DNA of 64,000 nt, from assembly GCF_000245815.1 (NCBI RefSeq), contig NZ_JH601103.1, positions 1 to 64,000 on the forward strand, read 5' to 3'. The DNA comes from Dolosigranulum pigrum ATCC 51524. GTDB taxonomy: Bacteria; Bacillota; Bacilli; Lactobacillales; Carnobacteriaceae_A. Of this stretch, positions 46,484 to 54,364 are shown piece after piece. Position 1 is the first letter of the stretch; every line of letters begins with the position of its first letter. The notes below the pieces were generated by a model. It ran no database searches and had not been told where the DNA came from. It was given only the letters and a program-made list of their open reading frames with translations. Both the position numbers and the translations under genes were made by a program.

Positions 46484-46514
46484 TAAAAAGCGTGGTTTCT
46501 CACCACGCTTTTTT
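46484..46514. terminator. Bidirectional terminator after spx
   Basis: AAAGCGTGGT-ttctc-ACCACGCTTT with A/T-tracts on both sides, between two convergent genes. Confidence 0.93.
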
Positions 46515-46527
46515 CTATGCAATTTAT

Positions 46528-47154
46528 TTAGTTTCCTAAGTTTTCTAACCACTTCTGGGCAATAAAGCCATGTCCAGCCAAGGTTGGGTGCACACCATCT
46601 TCTTCTGTATAATAAGTCAGTCCATCACGCATGGCCACAGCATTGATTAACCCATCGAGCGGGATAAAATCCGTCTGATAATCCCGAGCTAACTTACGGA
46701 TAATATTGATAATCGCATCCAACATCGGACGCCACTGATGACGATCTTTCTTATACGGCACCACATAGGGCTCCATCAGTACAACTCGCGCATCTGTTCG
46801 CTGGTATAACGTCTTTAGCAAGTAACGATATTGTTCCTCAAAACGGTCTAAATCTTCTTGCGTTTGGATGTTCCCTTCCCAAATATCATTAATCCCAATC
46901 AGAATAGAAATAACATCCGGATTCAATTCCAAACAGTCTCGCTCCCAACGATGCACAAGATCATCTAATGTATCTCCGCCAATTCCCCGATTATAAAACT
47001 GGAAATTCTTGGTCGGCTGATCTGTCAACAACTGAGCAGCCACCAAGTGAGGATAGCCTTGTCCTAACGCGCCTTCATCACTGCGGTTACGTCCAACATC
47101 CGTAATACTATCCCCAATAAACAACACCACATCATCCATCTTCAATCTCATCAT
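46528..47154 (-). CDS. SGNH/GDSL hydrolase
   Basis: The 208-residue cytosolic esterase of the SGNH fold has block I FIGDSITDVGR (nucleophile Ser), block II Gly in YNRGIGGDT, block III IGINDIW (Asn) and block V EDGVHPTLAGH (Asp, His). It lacks a signal peptide. It is probably an acyl or acetyl esterase; the substrate is unknown. The start MMRLKMDDVV follows AAAGGGG. Confidence 0.9.
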   Translation of the reverse strand: MMRLKMDDVVLFIGDSITDVGRNRSDEGALGQGYPHLVAAQLLTDQPTKNFQFYNRGIGGDTLDDLVHRWERDCLELNPDVISILIGINDIWEGNIQTQEDLDRFEEQYRYLLKTLYQRTDARVVLMEPYVVPYKKDRHQWRPMLDAIINIIRKLARDYQTDFIPLDGLINAVAMRDGLTYYTEEDGVHPTLAGHGFIAQKWLENLGN

Positions 47155-47174
47155 GGCACCCCTTTCGCACTCTC

Positions 47175-47204
47175 ATTATATCACGTCCATTCACCATTCA
47201 TCAA
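47175..47204 (-). promoter_or_regulatory. Promoter of SGNH hydrolase gene
   Basis: TTGATG (47199-47204), 18-nt spacer, TATAAT (47175-47180) with upstream TG on the minus strand. Confidence 0.7.
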
Positions 47205-47261
47205 CCGACATTAATATACAAGAAAGAGACCAACACTTTAGTTCAAAATATCTAACCCAAA

Positions 47262-47293
47262 CAAAAAACCCCCACCACTTAAGGCAGGGTTTT
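47262..47293 (-). terminator. Terminator of gloA
   Basis: AACCCTGCC-ttaagt-GGTGGGGGTT is followed by TTTTG on the minus strand. Confidence 0.75.
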
Positions 47294-47311
47294 GTCGGCT
47301 TGTCGTTTAGA

Positions 47312-47692
47312 TTAGTTTTGGATAACCTCAACTTTGTAGCCATCAGGATCTTTGATGAAGAAGTAACTTGTACTGTTGTTAGATAAAGCTTTCAGCTCAG
47401 TTACTTCATAACCTGTTTCGCTGTACTCTTTGTGAGTTGCTTCTAGGTCATCAACACCAATTGCGATATGGCCGTAACCATCACCAATTGTGTATGGTTC
47501 TTCCTTATCGTAGTTGTACGTCAACTCAAGTTCATAATCTGAACCTGGCACTTTCAAGTATACCAAGGTAAATTTATCTTCTGGGAAATCTCGTTTACGA
47601 GAAATCTCAAAACCAAGTACATCCTGGTAAAACTCAAGTGACTTATCTAAATCTTGTACACGATAGCACGTGTGTAAAAACTTAAAACTCAT
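47312..47692 (-). CDS. gloA: Lactoylglutathione lyase/glyoxalase I family
   Basis: The 126-residue VOC-fold metalloenzyme reads FLHTCYRVQDLDKSLEFYQ (metal His), ELELTYNYD (Glu), YGHIAIGVDD (His) and DPDGYKVEVIQ (Glu), the four GloA metal ligands. It detoxifies methylglyoxal, a by-product of the triose phosphates produced by the glycerol and glycolytic operons here. The length matches the family. Confidence 0.92.
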   Translation of the reverse strand: MSFKFLHTCYRVQDLDKSLEFYQDVLGFEISRKRDFPEDKFTLVYLKVPGSDYELELTYNYDKEEPYTIGDGYGHIAIGVDDLEATHKEYSETGYEVTELKALSNNSTSYFFIKDPDGYKVEVIQN

Positions 47693-47712
47693 ACAAATCT
47701 CCTCCTACTTAC

Positions 47713-47741
47713 ATTATACAAGTTTCCTATTTATTTGTCTA
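47713..47741 (-). promoter_or_regulatory. gloA promoter
   Basis: TAGACA (47736-47741), 17-nt spacer, TATAAT (47713-47718) on the minus strand. Confidence 0.78.
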
Positions 47742-47835
47742 CAGATGACACTTGACTCAGAAATATCCCGAAGTGTCTGGTCGCTTACACTTCTGTGACA
47801 ACAAGAACGTTTACAAACTGCTTCCTGTTAGTCAT

Positions 47836-48411
47836 TTATTCAAATCTCATTTTTATCAAAAAGGCTAGAGGCACGTCATCTAAATCCAGATCTACTTCTG
47901 TTAAATGCTCTACAGTTATTGACGTAACATCTGCATCATCCTTTAGATATCTAATGACTCCTAATAAATAACCATCGTCCCACTCAGCAACGCCATAGTC
48001 AAAAATGGCCGGCTGAACAGTTGTGTCTAACTCATTTAAATCATACGCATGATAAGTTGAATAGCTATCCGTGTCCACCTCAATACTATCAAGTGCATGA
48101 TCTTCATATGTTAGGTGATTGAGTGCTAAATGGAGTGGATTATCCTTTTGTGGCTGGTCAGCTGTCATTTCAAATTCCTGAGCTACTTCTTTCAGTTGAC
48201 CGTATTCAACACGCTCAATCCAAAAATAAAGAGTCGGCTGCTCTAAATTGATCTGTTGATAGGTGAATGTTGCTTCTTGACTGGTGCGCGTCGTCTCAGC
48301 CGATGACTCACTCTCATCTAATACCGCCACACTATTCTCATTGACATTGCCTGCCGAACACCCCATCAATATTAGCATCATTAACAACACCATGACCAAA
48401 TATTTTTTCAT
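47836..48411 (-). CDS. Lipoprotein of unknown function (paralogue of 24621-25214)
   Basis: The 191-residue precursor has signal MKKYLVMVLLMMLILMGCS, with lipidated Cys in LMGC. An acidic Ser/Glu linker is followed by a domain of about 140 residues (YFWIERVEYGQLKEVAQEF to the C-terminus). The final LTEVDLDLDDVPLAFLIKMRFE closely parallels the end of the lipoprotein at 24621-25214. The family is not recognised. It has a good AAGGAGG site and its own promoter. Confidence 0.75.
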   Translation of the reverse strand: MKKYLVMVLLMMLILMGCSAGNVNENSVAVLDESESSAETTRTSQEATFTYQQINLEQPTLYFWIERVEYGQLKEVAQEFEMTADQPQKDNPLHLALNHLTYEDHALDSIEVDTDSYSTYHAYDLNELDTTVQPAIFDYGVAEWDDGYLLGVIRYLKDDADVTSITVEHLTEVDLDLDDVPLAFLIKMRFE

Positions 48412-48832
48412 TTAAACGCCTCCTTATTGAAAGTCCCCATTATCCCTGACTACATTTCAACTGATATATTTATTCTTTTAATATTGTTGATAATATTATA
48501 CTCATTTATTATGAATGTCAATATAAATATTTGATTCTTTAATGAATGATAAAATGGTGGTAAAATTTATTGCAACTAAAATTGTCCATACGAACTGCGC
48601 TGACCGATTGCCACTGAGCTTCTCCTTTGTTTTTTGGTTTAATACCTTTATTATAAAGGATAACCTCATTTACATAAAACCAGTCCGTAAATTAGTGAAT
48701 ACAACAATATATCGGAAGAGAAATCCTTTTGTATAGGGATTTTCTCTTCCGATTATACATATATTATATTTTTAGGTTTGTTGTGATAATAAATTTATCC
48801 TATTAAAACCAGTCAATTTGACATTGCTTCTG
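48412..48832. other. Intergenic region with lipoprotein promoter and inverted repeat
   Basis: On the minus strand TTGACA (48516-48521) and TATAAT (48495-48500), 15 nt apart, form the lipoprotein promoter. At 48711-48753 ATCGGAAGAG(A)AAATCC and GGATTTTCTCTTCCGAT form a strong inverted repeat, which may end the arsDA transcript although it lacks a clear T-tract. No convincing gene is present. Confidence 0.6.
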
Positions 48833-50578
48833 TTATGTCAAAAGTTTACTTAACCTTTCTCCTTTTAATTCTTCAGATACCCATCTGATCAAGGCTGAAT
48901 TCCCCTTGGACAGTTTATTGACTTGATTAATCCATTGCACTTCATTATTGGCTTTTCCTTTTAGAATTTCATTAGTCGTATCAGTCGCATAAAAGCTAGA
49001 GTTAATAATCCACCAGTTGCTATATATTCCTGCTCGATTTAAATCTTCTTGTAACCTTATCGCTTCATACACGGGCGTAGCTTCTGGCAAAGTAACAATT
49101 AGCACTTCTGTCAATGAGTCATCTTTCAATTTAGGCAATAACGATTTAACAGATTCTGGAACATCTCCTTGAGTACGTTCAATTTCAGTATTATAACTTT
49201 GTGTTGATTCTAGTAATAATAGTGTATGCCCAGTTGGAGCTGTATCAATAACCACTGTTTCTTCTTTCGAGCCTTCAACCACTTCCGCTAACGCTCGAAA
49301 AACAGCAATTTCTTGTGTACAAGGTGATCTTAAATCTTCCTTAATGTACTCAATATCATCATCACTCATCGTTTGTTTTGCTTTGCTTAATACATCTTCT
49401 TTATATTTCTCTAATTCTTCTTTTTCATCAATGCTACTTATCCGCACACCGTGGCTTTCTTCTAAGACATATTTCAAATGTGATGCTGGATCAGTTGTTG
49501 TTAGATGAACTTTTTGTCCTTTTTTGGCAAGCTCTTGTGCTATAGTCGCGGCTATTGTAGTTTTACCGACACCACCTTTGCCCATAGTAAAAATCACTTT
49601 TTTATTGGATTGATATAAGTCTTCGATCACATCACTGAGATTGGAACGATCGGCTACTTCTAGAGCTTCTTCTTTATCTTGGATCTGGTGCTCTTGAAAT
49701 AATGCTCGAATACTTTCAATTCCTGTTATATTATATGGTCTCAAGGGGATTTGGTACGTATGAATTTCCTTAAGATGTGCAGGCCGTGCGTTTAATGCAT
49801 GTTGTTGTTTATTATAAATAGCTGTCGAAAGTTCATCATCATGCTCTTGGAGTATCCCATTAATGATTAACTTCTGATTATTCACACCTATATCGTGTAA
49901 TTCTAATGAGGCTCTCTCAGCTTCTTCCAACGCAGAGATCTCCGGTCGCGCCACTAAGATAAGTGTTGTTTTACTGTCATCAGCTAAATTATCTACCGCT
50001 TTTTTATACATTTCTTTTTTATCTTCAAGCCCTGCTAATTGTCCCAAACATGATGCACCGTGCGTACTTTCACTAATAAAATTAGTCCACGCTGATGGTA
50101 ATTGTAACATTCTCAAAGTATGACCTGTTGGGGCTGTATCAAAGATAATGTGATCATATTTATCAGCAGTTTCCTTATCCGTAATAAATCCAGAAAATTC
50201 ATTAAATGCCGCAATTTCTACTGTACATGATCCGGAAAGTTGCTCTTCCATACTTTGTAGAGCGACTTCGGGAAGTTTTCCTCTGTAAGGAGCTAGCACT
50301 TTCTCTTTATACTCTGCTGCTGCTTTTTCCGGTTCGAAATTTGCTACTTTTAAATGAGGAACTTCTTCTATAGAGACCCCTTTATTATTTAATTCTGTAT
50401 CGAACACATCTTGTAAATTAGAGGCTGGATCCGTGCTGACCAACATAATTTTTTTGCCTTGATCTGCGAGTGCAACTGCCACGGCACAAGCAGTTGATGT
50501 TTTACCGACACCACCTTTTCCTGTGAAGAATAAATATTTAGTTAAATCAATATTATCTGCATTAAATGATTCAAACAT
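48833..50578 (-). CDS. arsA: Arsenical pump-driving ATPase
   Basis: The 581-residue product is a duplicated P-loop ATPase: FTGKGGVGKTSTACA (about residues 18-32) and FTMGKGGVGKTTIAA (about 328-342), with DTAPTGHTLRML and DTAPTGHTLLLL signature loops. The three metalloid-binding Cys are visible (GSCTVEIAAF, ASCLGQLAG, SPCTQEIAVF). It powers arsenite export together with ArsB. Neither arsB nor arsR lies beside it in this window. Confidence 0.95.
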   Translation of the reverse strand: MFESFNADNIDLTKYLFFTGKGGVGKTSTACAVAVALADQGKKIMLVSTDPASNLQDVFDTELNNKGVSIEEVPHLKVANFEPEKAAAEYKEKVLAPYRGKLPEVALQSMEEQLSGSCTVEIAAFNEFSGFITDKETADKYDHIIFDTAPTGHTLRMLQLPSAWTNFISESTHGASCLGQLAGLEDKKEMYKKAVDNLADDSKTTLILVARPEISALEEAERASLELHDIGVNNQKLIINGILQEHDDELSTAIYNKQQHALNARPAHLKEIHTYQIPLRPYNITGIESIRALFQEHQIQDKEEALEVADRSNLSDVIEDLYQSNKKVIFTMGKGGVGKTTIAATIAQELAKKGQKVHLTTTDPASHLKYVLEESHGVRISSIDEKEELEKYKEDVLSKAKQTMSDDDIEYIKEDLRSPCTQEIAVFRALAEVVEGSKEETVVIDTAPTGHTLLLLESTQSYNTEIERTQGDVPESVKSLLPKLKDDSLTEVLIVTLPEATPVYEAIRLQEDLNRAGIYSNWWIINSSFYATDTTNEILKGKANNEVQWINQVNKLSKGNSALIRWVSEELKGERLSKLLT

Positions 50579-50593
50579 ATGACCTCACTCCTT

Positions 50594-50968
50594 TTAGCAA
50601 CAATTACCTTTTCCACAACAACATTTTTTTGTTGATTGTTCTTTCGATGAATCCAGATATGCTTTAGGAATATCTAAAAATGAGCAAAATTCATCATTTG
50701 TAGGGTATTCTTTCTTCTTCACGACTTCTCCATCTACTGTTGTAATCGGCAGTGCCTCTGTTCCTTCACTGTCAATTATTTGGTTAATTAATTCATTCTC
50801 CACAAATGCTTTTGGATCATTGGCTAGATTATGTCTTTCAACTACTATATCTTTCTTTTTTAATTTATTGATTACTGTAGATACCCTCAGCAGATTTTCA
50901 TCAACAGAAGGCCCACAAACCCCTGTAGAACAACACATAGCTGGATCAAATATAACCATTTTCTTCAT
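50594..50968 (-). CDS. arsD: Arsenite metallochaperone ArsD
   Basis: The 124-residue thioredoxin-like protein delivers arsenite to ArsA. It has the essential Cys12-Cys13-Cys18 set (DPAMCCSTGVCGPSVD) and a C-terminal Cys-rich tail KKCCCGKGNCC that adds two vicinal Cys clusters. It lies 15 nt upstream of arsA. Confidence 0.95.
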   Translation of the reverse strand: MKKMVIFDPAMCCSTGVCGPSVDENLLRVSTVINKLKKKDIVVERHNLANDPKAFVENELINQIIDSEGTEALPITTVDGEVVKKKEYPTNDEFCSFLDIPKAYLDSSKEQSTKKCCCGKGNCC

Positions 50969-51036
50969 TTTAGCCGACTTCCTTTCTTATTCTCTCAGTA
51001 TTTTTTATAGTCATCCATGTATCTGTTTACATCTTT

Positions 51037-51065
51037 ATCATACCACAAGTTTAATCCATTGTAAA
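51037..51065 (-). promoter_or_regulatory. arsDA promoter
   Basis: TTTACA (51060-51065), 17-nt spacer, TATGAT (51037-51042) on the minus strand. A GTCTT-agtaa-AAAGAC hairpin lies just upstream. No ArsR-type operator was recognised. Confidence 0.7.
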
Positions 51066-51146
51066 AAAAGGCACAATATATGTCTTTTTACTAAGACAAT
51101 TAATACTCAAAATACATAGCCTCATTCATTACGATTGGTTACTGAA

Positions 51147-51275
51147 TTATAGGTAGTTCATGATTTCCTTACTAAAAAAATAAATAATTTCCATTTCCGC
51201 TTGACACCGTTTCCAGAATGCGGTATCATATAAATAGATGGATGGGACAAACAAGCTTTTTGTTTTTCTTTTCAT
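51147..51275 (-). CDS. Candidate 42-residue small protein overlapped by an antisense RNA
   Basis: On the minus strand AGAAAGGAG lies 7 nt before ATG 51275. The frame encodes 42 residues, starting MKRKTKSLFVPSIYLYD, with TAFWKRCQAEMEIIYFF in the middle and a TAA at 51147. Gene order and strand continue from the DUF59 gene (stop at 51348). The ribosome site is better than for several certain genes here. There is no homology I recognise, no clear promoter of its own, and the plus strand across it carries a promoter and terminator, so it may be fortuitous. Confidence 0.4.
   Translation of the reverse strand: MKRKTKSLFVPSIYLYDTAFWKRCQAEMEIIYFFSKEIMNYL
51201..51229 (+). promoter_or_regulatory. Promoter of candidate small RNA
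   Basis: TTGACA (51201-51206), 17-nt spacer, TATCAT (51224-51229). Start expected near 51236. Confidence 0.7.
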
Positions 51276-51336
51276 TTATCATCTCCTTTCTACTTGAAGA
51301 AGCTCCCCAATTTGCGGGGAGCTTCTTTTATTTTCT
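51236..51336 (+). ncRNA. Candidate small RNA of about 100 nt
   Basis: It is bounded by the promoter at 51201-51229 and a terminator at 51297-51336 (AAGAAGCTCCCC paired with GGGGAGCTTCTT, 7-nt loop, then TTATTTTC). Between them is a small hairpin (ACAA-gcttt-TTGT) and an unpaired pyrimidine-rich stretch ATCATCTCCTTTCTAC (51280-51295), which is anti-Shine-Dalgarno-like. It is exactly antisense to the ribosome site of the minus-strand small ORF at 51275. No known RNA family was recognised. Confidence 0.55.
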
Positions 51337-51347
51337 CTATTTATTTT

Positions 51348-51692
51348 TTATGCTCTAACGCCGAGAGAAATCCTCGCATAGCGCGACATATGGCTCGTGC
51401 TCCATGCCGGTGAAAAAACCAGATCAATATTAACAAATTCAACAGGATCACAATCAAGCAGAGCAAAACGGACACCATTCATAATCTCATCAGCTAGCGG
51501 ACAGCCCATTGATGTAAGCGTCATGGTTACTTTACAGTCCCCTTTTTTATTTAAATCAAGTTTGTAAATCAAGCCTAAATTCAACACATCAATACCTAAC
51601 TCGGGATCAATAACTTGCGTGAGTTGTTGGTGTAAGACCTCTTGATGCGTTTGAGCTTCATTCAACAATTCAACATTTAAGTTTTCCATCAT
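51348..51692 (-). CDS. DUF59/MIP18 family protein (SufT-like)
   Basis: The 114-residue product contains QVIDPELGIDVLNLGLIYKLDL and MTLTSMGCPLADEIMNGV, the DUF59 core with its conserved Cys. A C-terminal segment VNIDLVFSPAWSTSHMSRYARISLG matches the WxxxxMS-R pattern of metal-sulfur cluster biosynthetic proteins. Such proteins assist iron-sulfur cluster assembly or delivery. It follows lipA (a two-cluster Fe-S enzyme) and lplA in the same direction, so support for LipA maturation is a reasonable inference. Confidence 0.88.
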   Translation of the reverse strand: MMENLNVELLNEAQTHQEVLHQQLTQVIDPELGIDVLNLGLIYKLDLNKKGDCKVTMTLTSMGCPLADEIMNGVRFALLDCDPVEFVNIDLVFSPAWSTSHMSRYARISLGVRA

Positions 51693-51707
51693 ATCTGTGC
51701 ACCTACC

Positions 51708-52709
51708 TTAATCTATATTGCGTTGTGGGATATCTAAGATGGCTGTGGCGATTTCTTCATTTGAGATATTGTAAATCAACGACTGATCAGTTAATTCTGT
51801 TATTTTTTCTCGAATCGCTTGTTCGTCTAAGCGTGTCCCAACAAGTTTCTGACAAAATTCTTCAATATCTTCACCTGAGAAAAAATCCCCTGTCAATTGC
51901 AATTCAGCAATACGTCCCGACTTGATATTGAGCGACACACTGAGCTTACCTCCCGCCAAATAATGCGTTGTTGTACGTGTAAATGTGGGGTTCCGCTTAT
52001 ATTTCGCTTCCCAACTGCGAAATAATTGATCCGCCAGTTCATTAATGCGAGCAATATCTGTTCTCGTTAAGTGATAGATTGTTGCTTCGTTACCCATCAA
52101 TTCTTGGACCATATACTGCTTGAAGTCCATTGCTGTAAAGTCATTAGGCAAATACTCAGCAATATTCGTCACCCGATCGCGAATAGATTTGATGCTTTTT
52201 GAGATGATTTTGTGTTCATCCACCGTCGTACTGCGCACCATTTCCTCAATGTTTGTATCGAAGAGCAATGAGCCATGATGGACCGTAATCCCTTTTTCTT
52301 TGTACTGTGCATTGCCCGATATTTTTTTGTTCTCAATCATAATATCATTTCGGCCATTAAATTCAGCCGGAACACCCAATCGATTGAGTGCTACAATAAC
52401 CGGTTGCGTGAAATCATCAAAGAATATCTCTCGCTTCGTCTGATAATGAATAAAAGTAAATTGCCAACTGCCCAAATCTGTATAAATAGTCCCCCCACCA
52501 GATGGACGCCGCACAATGTTAATATCGTGCTGTTTTGCATAGTTGACATCCACTTCTTCATAAATATTTTGATACTTCCCAACCATCAGCGTTGGCTCCG
52601 TCCGCCAAAAAACTAATAAGGGCTCATTCATTTGTTTTTCCGTTACAAAATAATGCTCTAAAGCAAAATTAAAATATACGTCATTAGAATCATTATTAAT
52701 AAACAACAT
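51708..52709 (-). CDS. lplA: Lipoate-protein ligase
   Basis: The 333-residue BPL/LplA-fold ligase activates lipoate with ATP and attaches it to lipoyl domains. It reads IVRRPSGGGTIYTDLG (RRxxGGG lipoate-binding loop), GRNDIMIENKKISGNAQY (catalytic Lys), HHGSLLFDTNIEEM and a C-terminal accessory domain (TFTRTTTHYLAGGKLSVSLN). It starts 3 nt after the lipA stop and overlaps its regulation. Confidence 0.95.
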   Translation of the reverse strand: MLFINNDSNDVYFNFALEHYFVTEKQMNEPLLVFWRTEPTLMVGKYQNIYEEVDVNYAKQHDINIVRRPSGGGTIYTDLGSWQFTFIHYQTKREIFFDDFTQPVIVALNRLGVPAEFNGRNDIMIENKKISGNAQYKEKGITVHHGSLLFDTNIEEMVRSTTVDEHKIISKSIKSIRDRVTNIAEYLPNDFTAMDFKQYMVQELMGNEATIYHLTRTDIARINELADQLFRSWEAKYKRNPTFTRTTTHYLAGGKLSVSLNIKSGRIAELQLTGDFFSGEDIEEFCQKLVGTRLDEQAIREKITELTDQSLIYNISNEEIATAILDIPQRNID

Positions 52710-52712
52710 AGG

Positions 52713-53813
52713 CTAAGCCTGCTTTGCTTTAGCGTGTTCGAAGGCCTCCGCTGCTTTGTATGATGAACGAACGAGCGGTGCTGCTACGACATATTTAAAT
52801 CCTTTTTCGCGGGCCATTTCTTCATATTCATTGAACTTCTCCGGTGTCACGTAGCGGGCCAACTTATGGTGCTCACTAGATGGTTGCAAGTATTGGTTAA
52901 TCGTCAAAATATCACAACCCGTCGCTAAGATGTCATCCATCAAGTTAGAAATCTCTTCATCAGACTCACCTAGACCGACCATGAATCCAGTCTTCGTTAA
53001 GGTATTCGGTGAAATCTTCTTACTATTGCGTAAAACATTCAAGGACTGTTCATAATTACATTGTGGCTGGACTTTTCGGTACCATTCTTTTGGCATCTCC
53101 ATGTTGTGGTTCAAGACATCGGGATCGGCTGCAAGAACGTCTTCCAATGCTTCATAAGAGCCGCGCAAGTCTGAGATCAAGACTTCGATTGTTGTCTCCG
53201 GATTGATCTCGCGGATTTGTCGAACAGTCTCAGCCATATGCGCTGCACCACCATCTTTAAGATCATCTCGTGCGACTTGCGTAACCACAGCATGCTCAAG
53301 CTTCATCTTACGAACTGCATCGGCCACTCGAATGGGCTCAAGTGGATCAAGCTGGCCCGGGCGAGCGGTCCGTTCAATATTACAAAACTTACAGCCACGG
53401 GTACATTTTTCTCCCATAATCATAAAGGTTGCGGTGTTATTGCCGAAACATTCCCCGATATTCGGACAATTTGCTTCCTCACAAACTGTCGTTAATCTGT
53501 TCTCTTCTAAAATATTAGAGACGTTTTTAATCGCACTCCCATTGTAAGACACGCGCAACCAATCAGGCTTTGACGATCGTGGTCCCGCCTCAGCGACAAT
53601 TGCTCCAACGGGTACATCATCTCCTTCTTCGTAACGATGCTTCATCATCAAGCCATCCATCTCTGCCTCAATAATATTAACGACTTTATCTGTTTCAACT
53701 TCGTATAACGGATCGCCAGCTTCGAATACTTCACCTTCATCGACAACCCAAGCAACAAGTTTCCCCATTTCCATGTTGGGAAGTAATTTTGGCATCTTGA
53801 TATGAATAGTCAT
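52713..53813 (-). CDS. lipA: Lipoyl synthase with fused N-terminal lipoyl domain
   Basis: The 366-residue product starts at MTIHIKMPKLLPNMEMG (53813, GGAG site). Residues 1-75 form a biotinyl/lipoyl domain of the dehydrogenase-E2 type: a lipoylation Lys in VETDKVVNI (Lys43) and the trailing EAEMDG turn. Residues about 80-366 are a radical-SAM lipoyl synthase with the auxiliary cluster CEEANCPNIGEC, SAM cluster CTRGCKFCN and the C-terminal RSSYKA motif. The usual LipA is about 300 residues with no such domain. The enzyme may use its own octanoylated domain as substrate or carrier. The gene runs with lplA and the DUF59 gene. The fusion is continuous, with no stop or frameshift between the parts. 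Confidence 0.95.
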   Translation of the reverse strand: MTIHIKMPKLLPNMEMGKLVAWVVDEGEVFEAGDPLYEVETDKVVNIIEAEMDGLMMKHRYEEGDDVPVGAIVAEAGPRSSKPDWLRVSYNGSAIKNVSNILEENRLTTVCEEANCPNIGECFGNNTATFMIMGEKCTRGCKFCNIERTARPGQLDPLEPIRVADAVRKMKLEHAVVTQVARDDLKDGGAAHMAETVRQIREINPETTIEVLISDLRGSYEALEDVLAADPDVLNHNMEMPKEWYRKVQPQCNYEQSLNVLRNSKKISPNTLTKTGFMVGLGESDEEISNLMDDILATGCDILTINQYLQPSSEHHKLARYVTPEKFNEYEEMAREKGFKYVVAAPLVRSSYKAAEAFEHAKAKQA

Positions 53814-54070
53814 AATTATAATCACTCCAATGTAGAATAGTTTTTATACCGATTTCTTGCCTATAATCTACCAAAAAATAATAACCATTACAATACAAAA
53901 GACAAAAAATTATCAATAAACCTAACATTTAATAAAATTCCATATAAAAAAGTATAATAAGATGTATTATAAAAACAATTTCGACTTTAAACATAGTGAG
54001 AACCCGTTATTCTCTCCATCACTCGTTACTATGTACTATCAAAAAAATTTAAAAAATACTTGTAAAATAC

Positions 54071-54099
54071 TTTACATATTCATTGCGATGTAGTATACT
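54071..54099 (+). promoter_or_regulatory. Promoter of metal ATPase unit
   Basis: TTTACA (54071-54076), 17-nt spacer, TATACT (54094-54099). The stretch 53826-54070 is very AT-rich; on the minus strand it probably holds the lipA promoter (weak TTGTAA...TAGATT near 53865-53900). Nothing else was recognised. Confidence 0.75.
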
Positions 54100-54159
54100 A
54101 TAAATAAGTTAGATGAGTTATTAAAAATTACATAGCGCTTCTACTGAAAAGAAGCACAA

Positions 54160-54248
54160 ATCTGAGCAAGCGGTGAATAGGTGACTATTCATGCAGCCCG
54201 GCTACTAAACGTAGCAGCAGAGTGTTAAGGCACATCTGTGAGACAGTT
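54160..54248 (+). ncRNA. NiCo (czcD) riboswitch aptamer
   Basis: The conserved blocks of the cobalt/nickel four-way-junction riboswitch appear in order: CTGAGCAAGC, a stem (TGAATAG...CTATTCA), TGCAGCCCGGCTAC, CGTAGCAGCAGAG, then GGCACATCTGTG and GAGACAGTT closing on CTGAGC. From memory this matches the crystallised czcD-type aptamer block by block, including ATGCAGCC and CACATCTGTG. It precedes a metal-transporting ATPase and overlaps a terminator, as expected for a ligand-activated 'on' switch. Confidence 0.9.
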
Positions 54249-54276
54249 AATTCTGTCCACAGGTGTGCCTTTTTTA
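54229..54276 (+). terminator. Riboswitch expression-platform terminator
   Basis: GGCACATCTGTG pairs with CCACAGGTGTGCC, followed by TTTTTT. The 5' arm (54229-54240) is shared with the last stem of the aptamer, so metal binding would prevent terminator formation. Confidence 0.9.
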
Positions 54277-54364
54277 GTACAGTAGCCTAAAAAGGAGGAT
54301 CGTTTCACTAGCGCAATTTAGTCACTCATTATTCAAGTTATTTTTTACCAAAGGAGAGATTACA

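Noticed and set aside
48542..48736. 64-codon plus-strand ORF in the gap between the lipoprotein and arsA genes
   Set aside because: It has no ribosome site, unusual composition, and its end runs into the inverted repeat at 48711-48753.
51238..51297. Plus-strand hydrophobic 19-residue peptide at the 5' end of the candidate small RNA
   Set aside because: It would be leaderless with no ribosome site. A second frame runs through the terminator stem. Neither resembles known type I toxins.
53737..53928. 63-codon minus-strand ORF across the lipA start
   Set aside because: It is out of frame with the lipoyl domain and has no ribosome site; it is mostly AT-rich leader.
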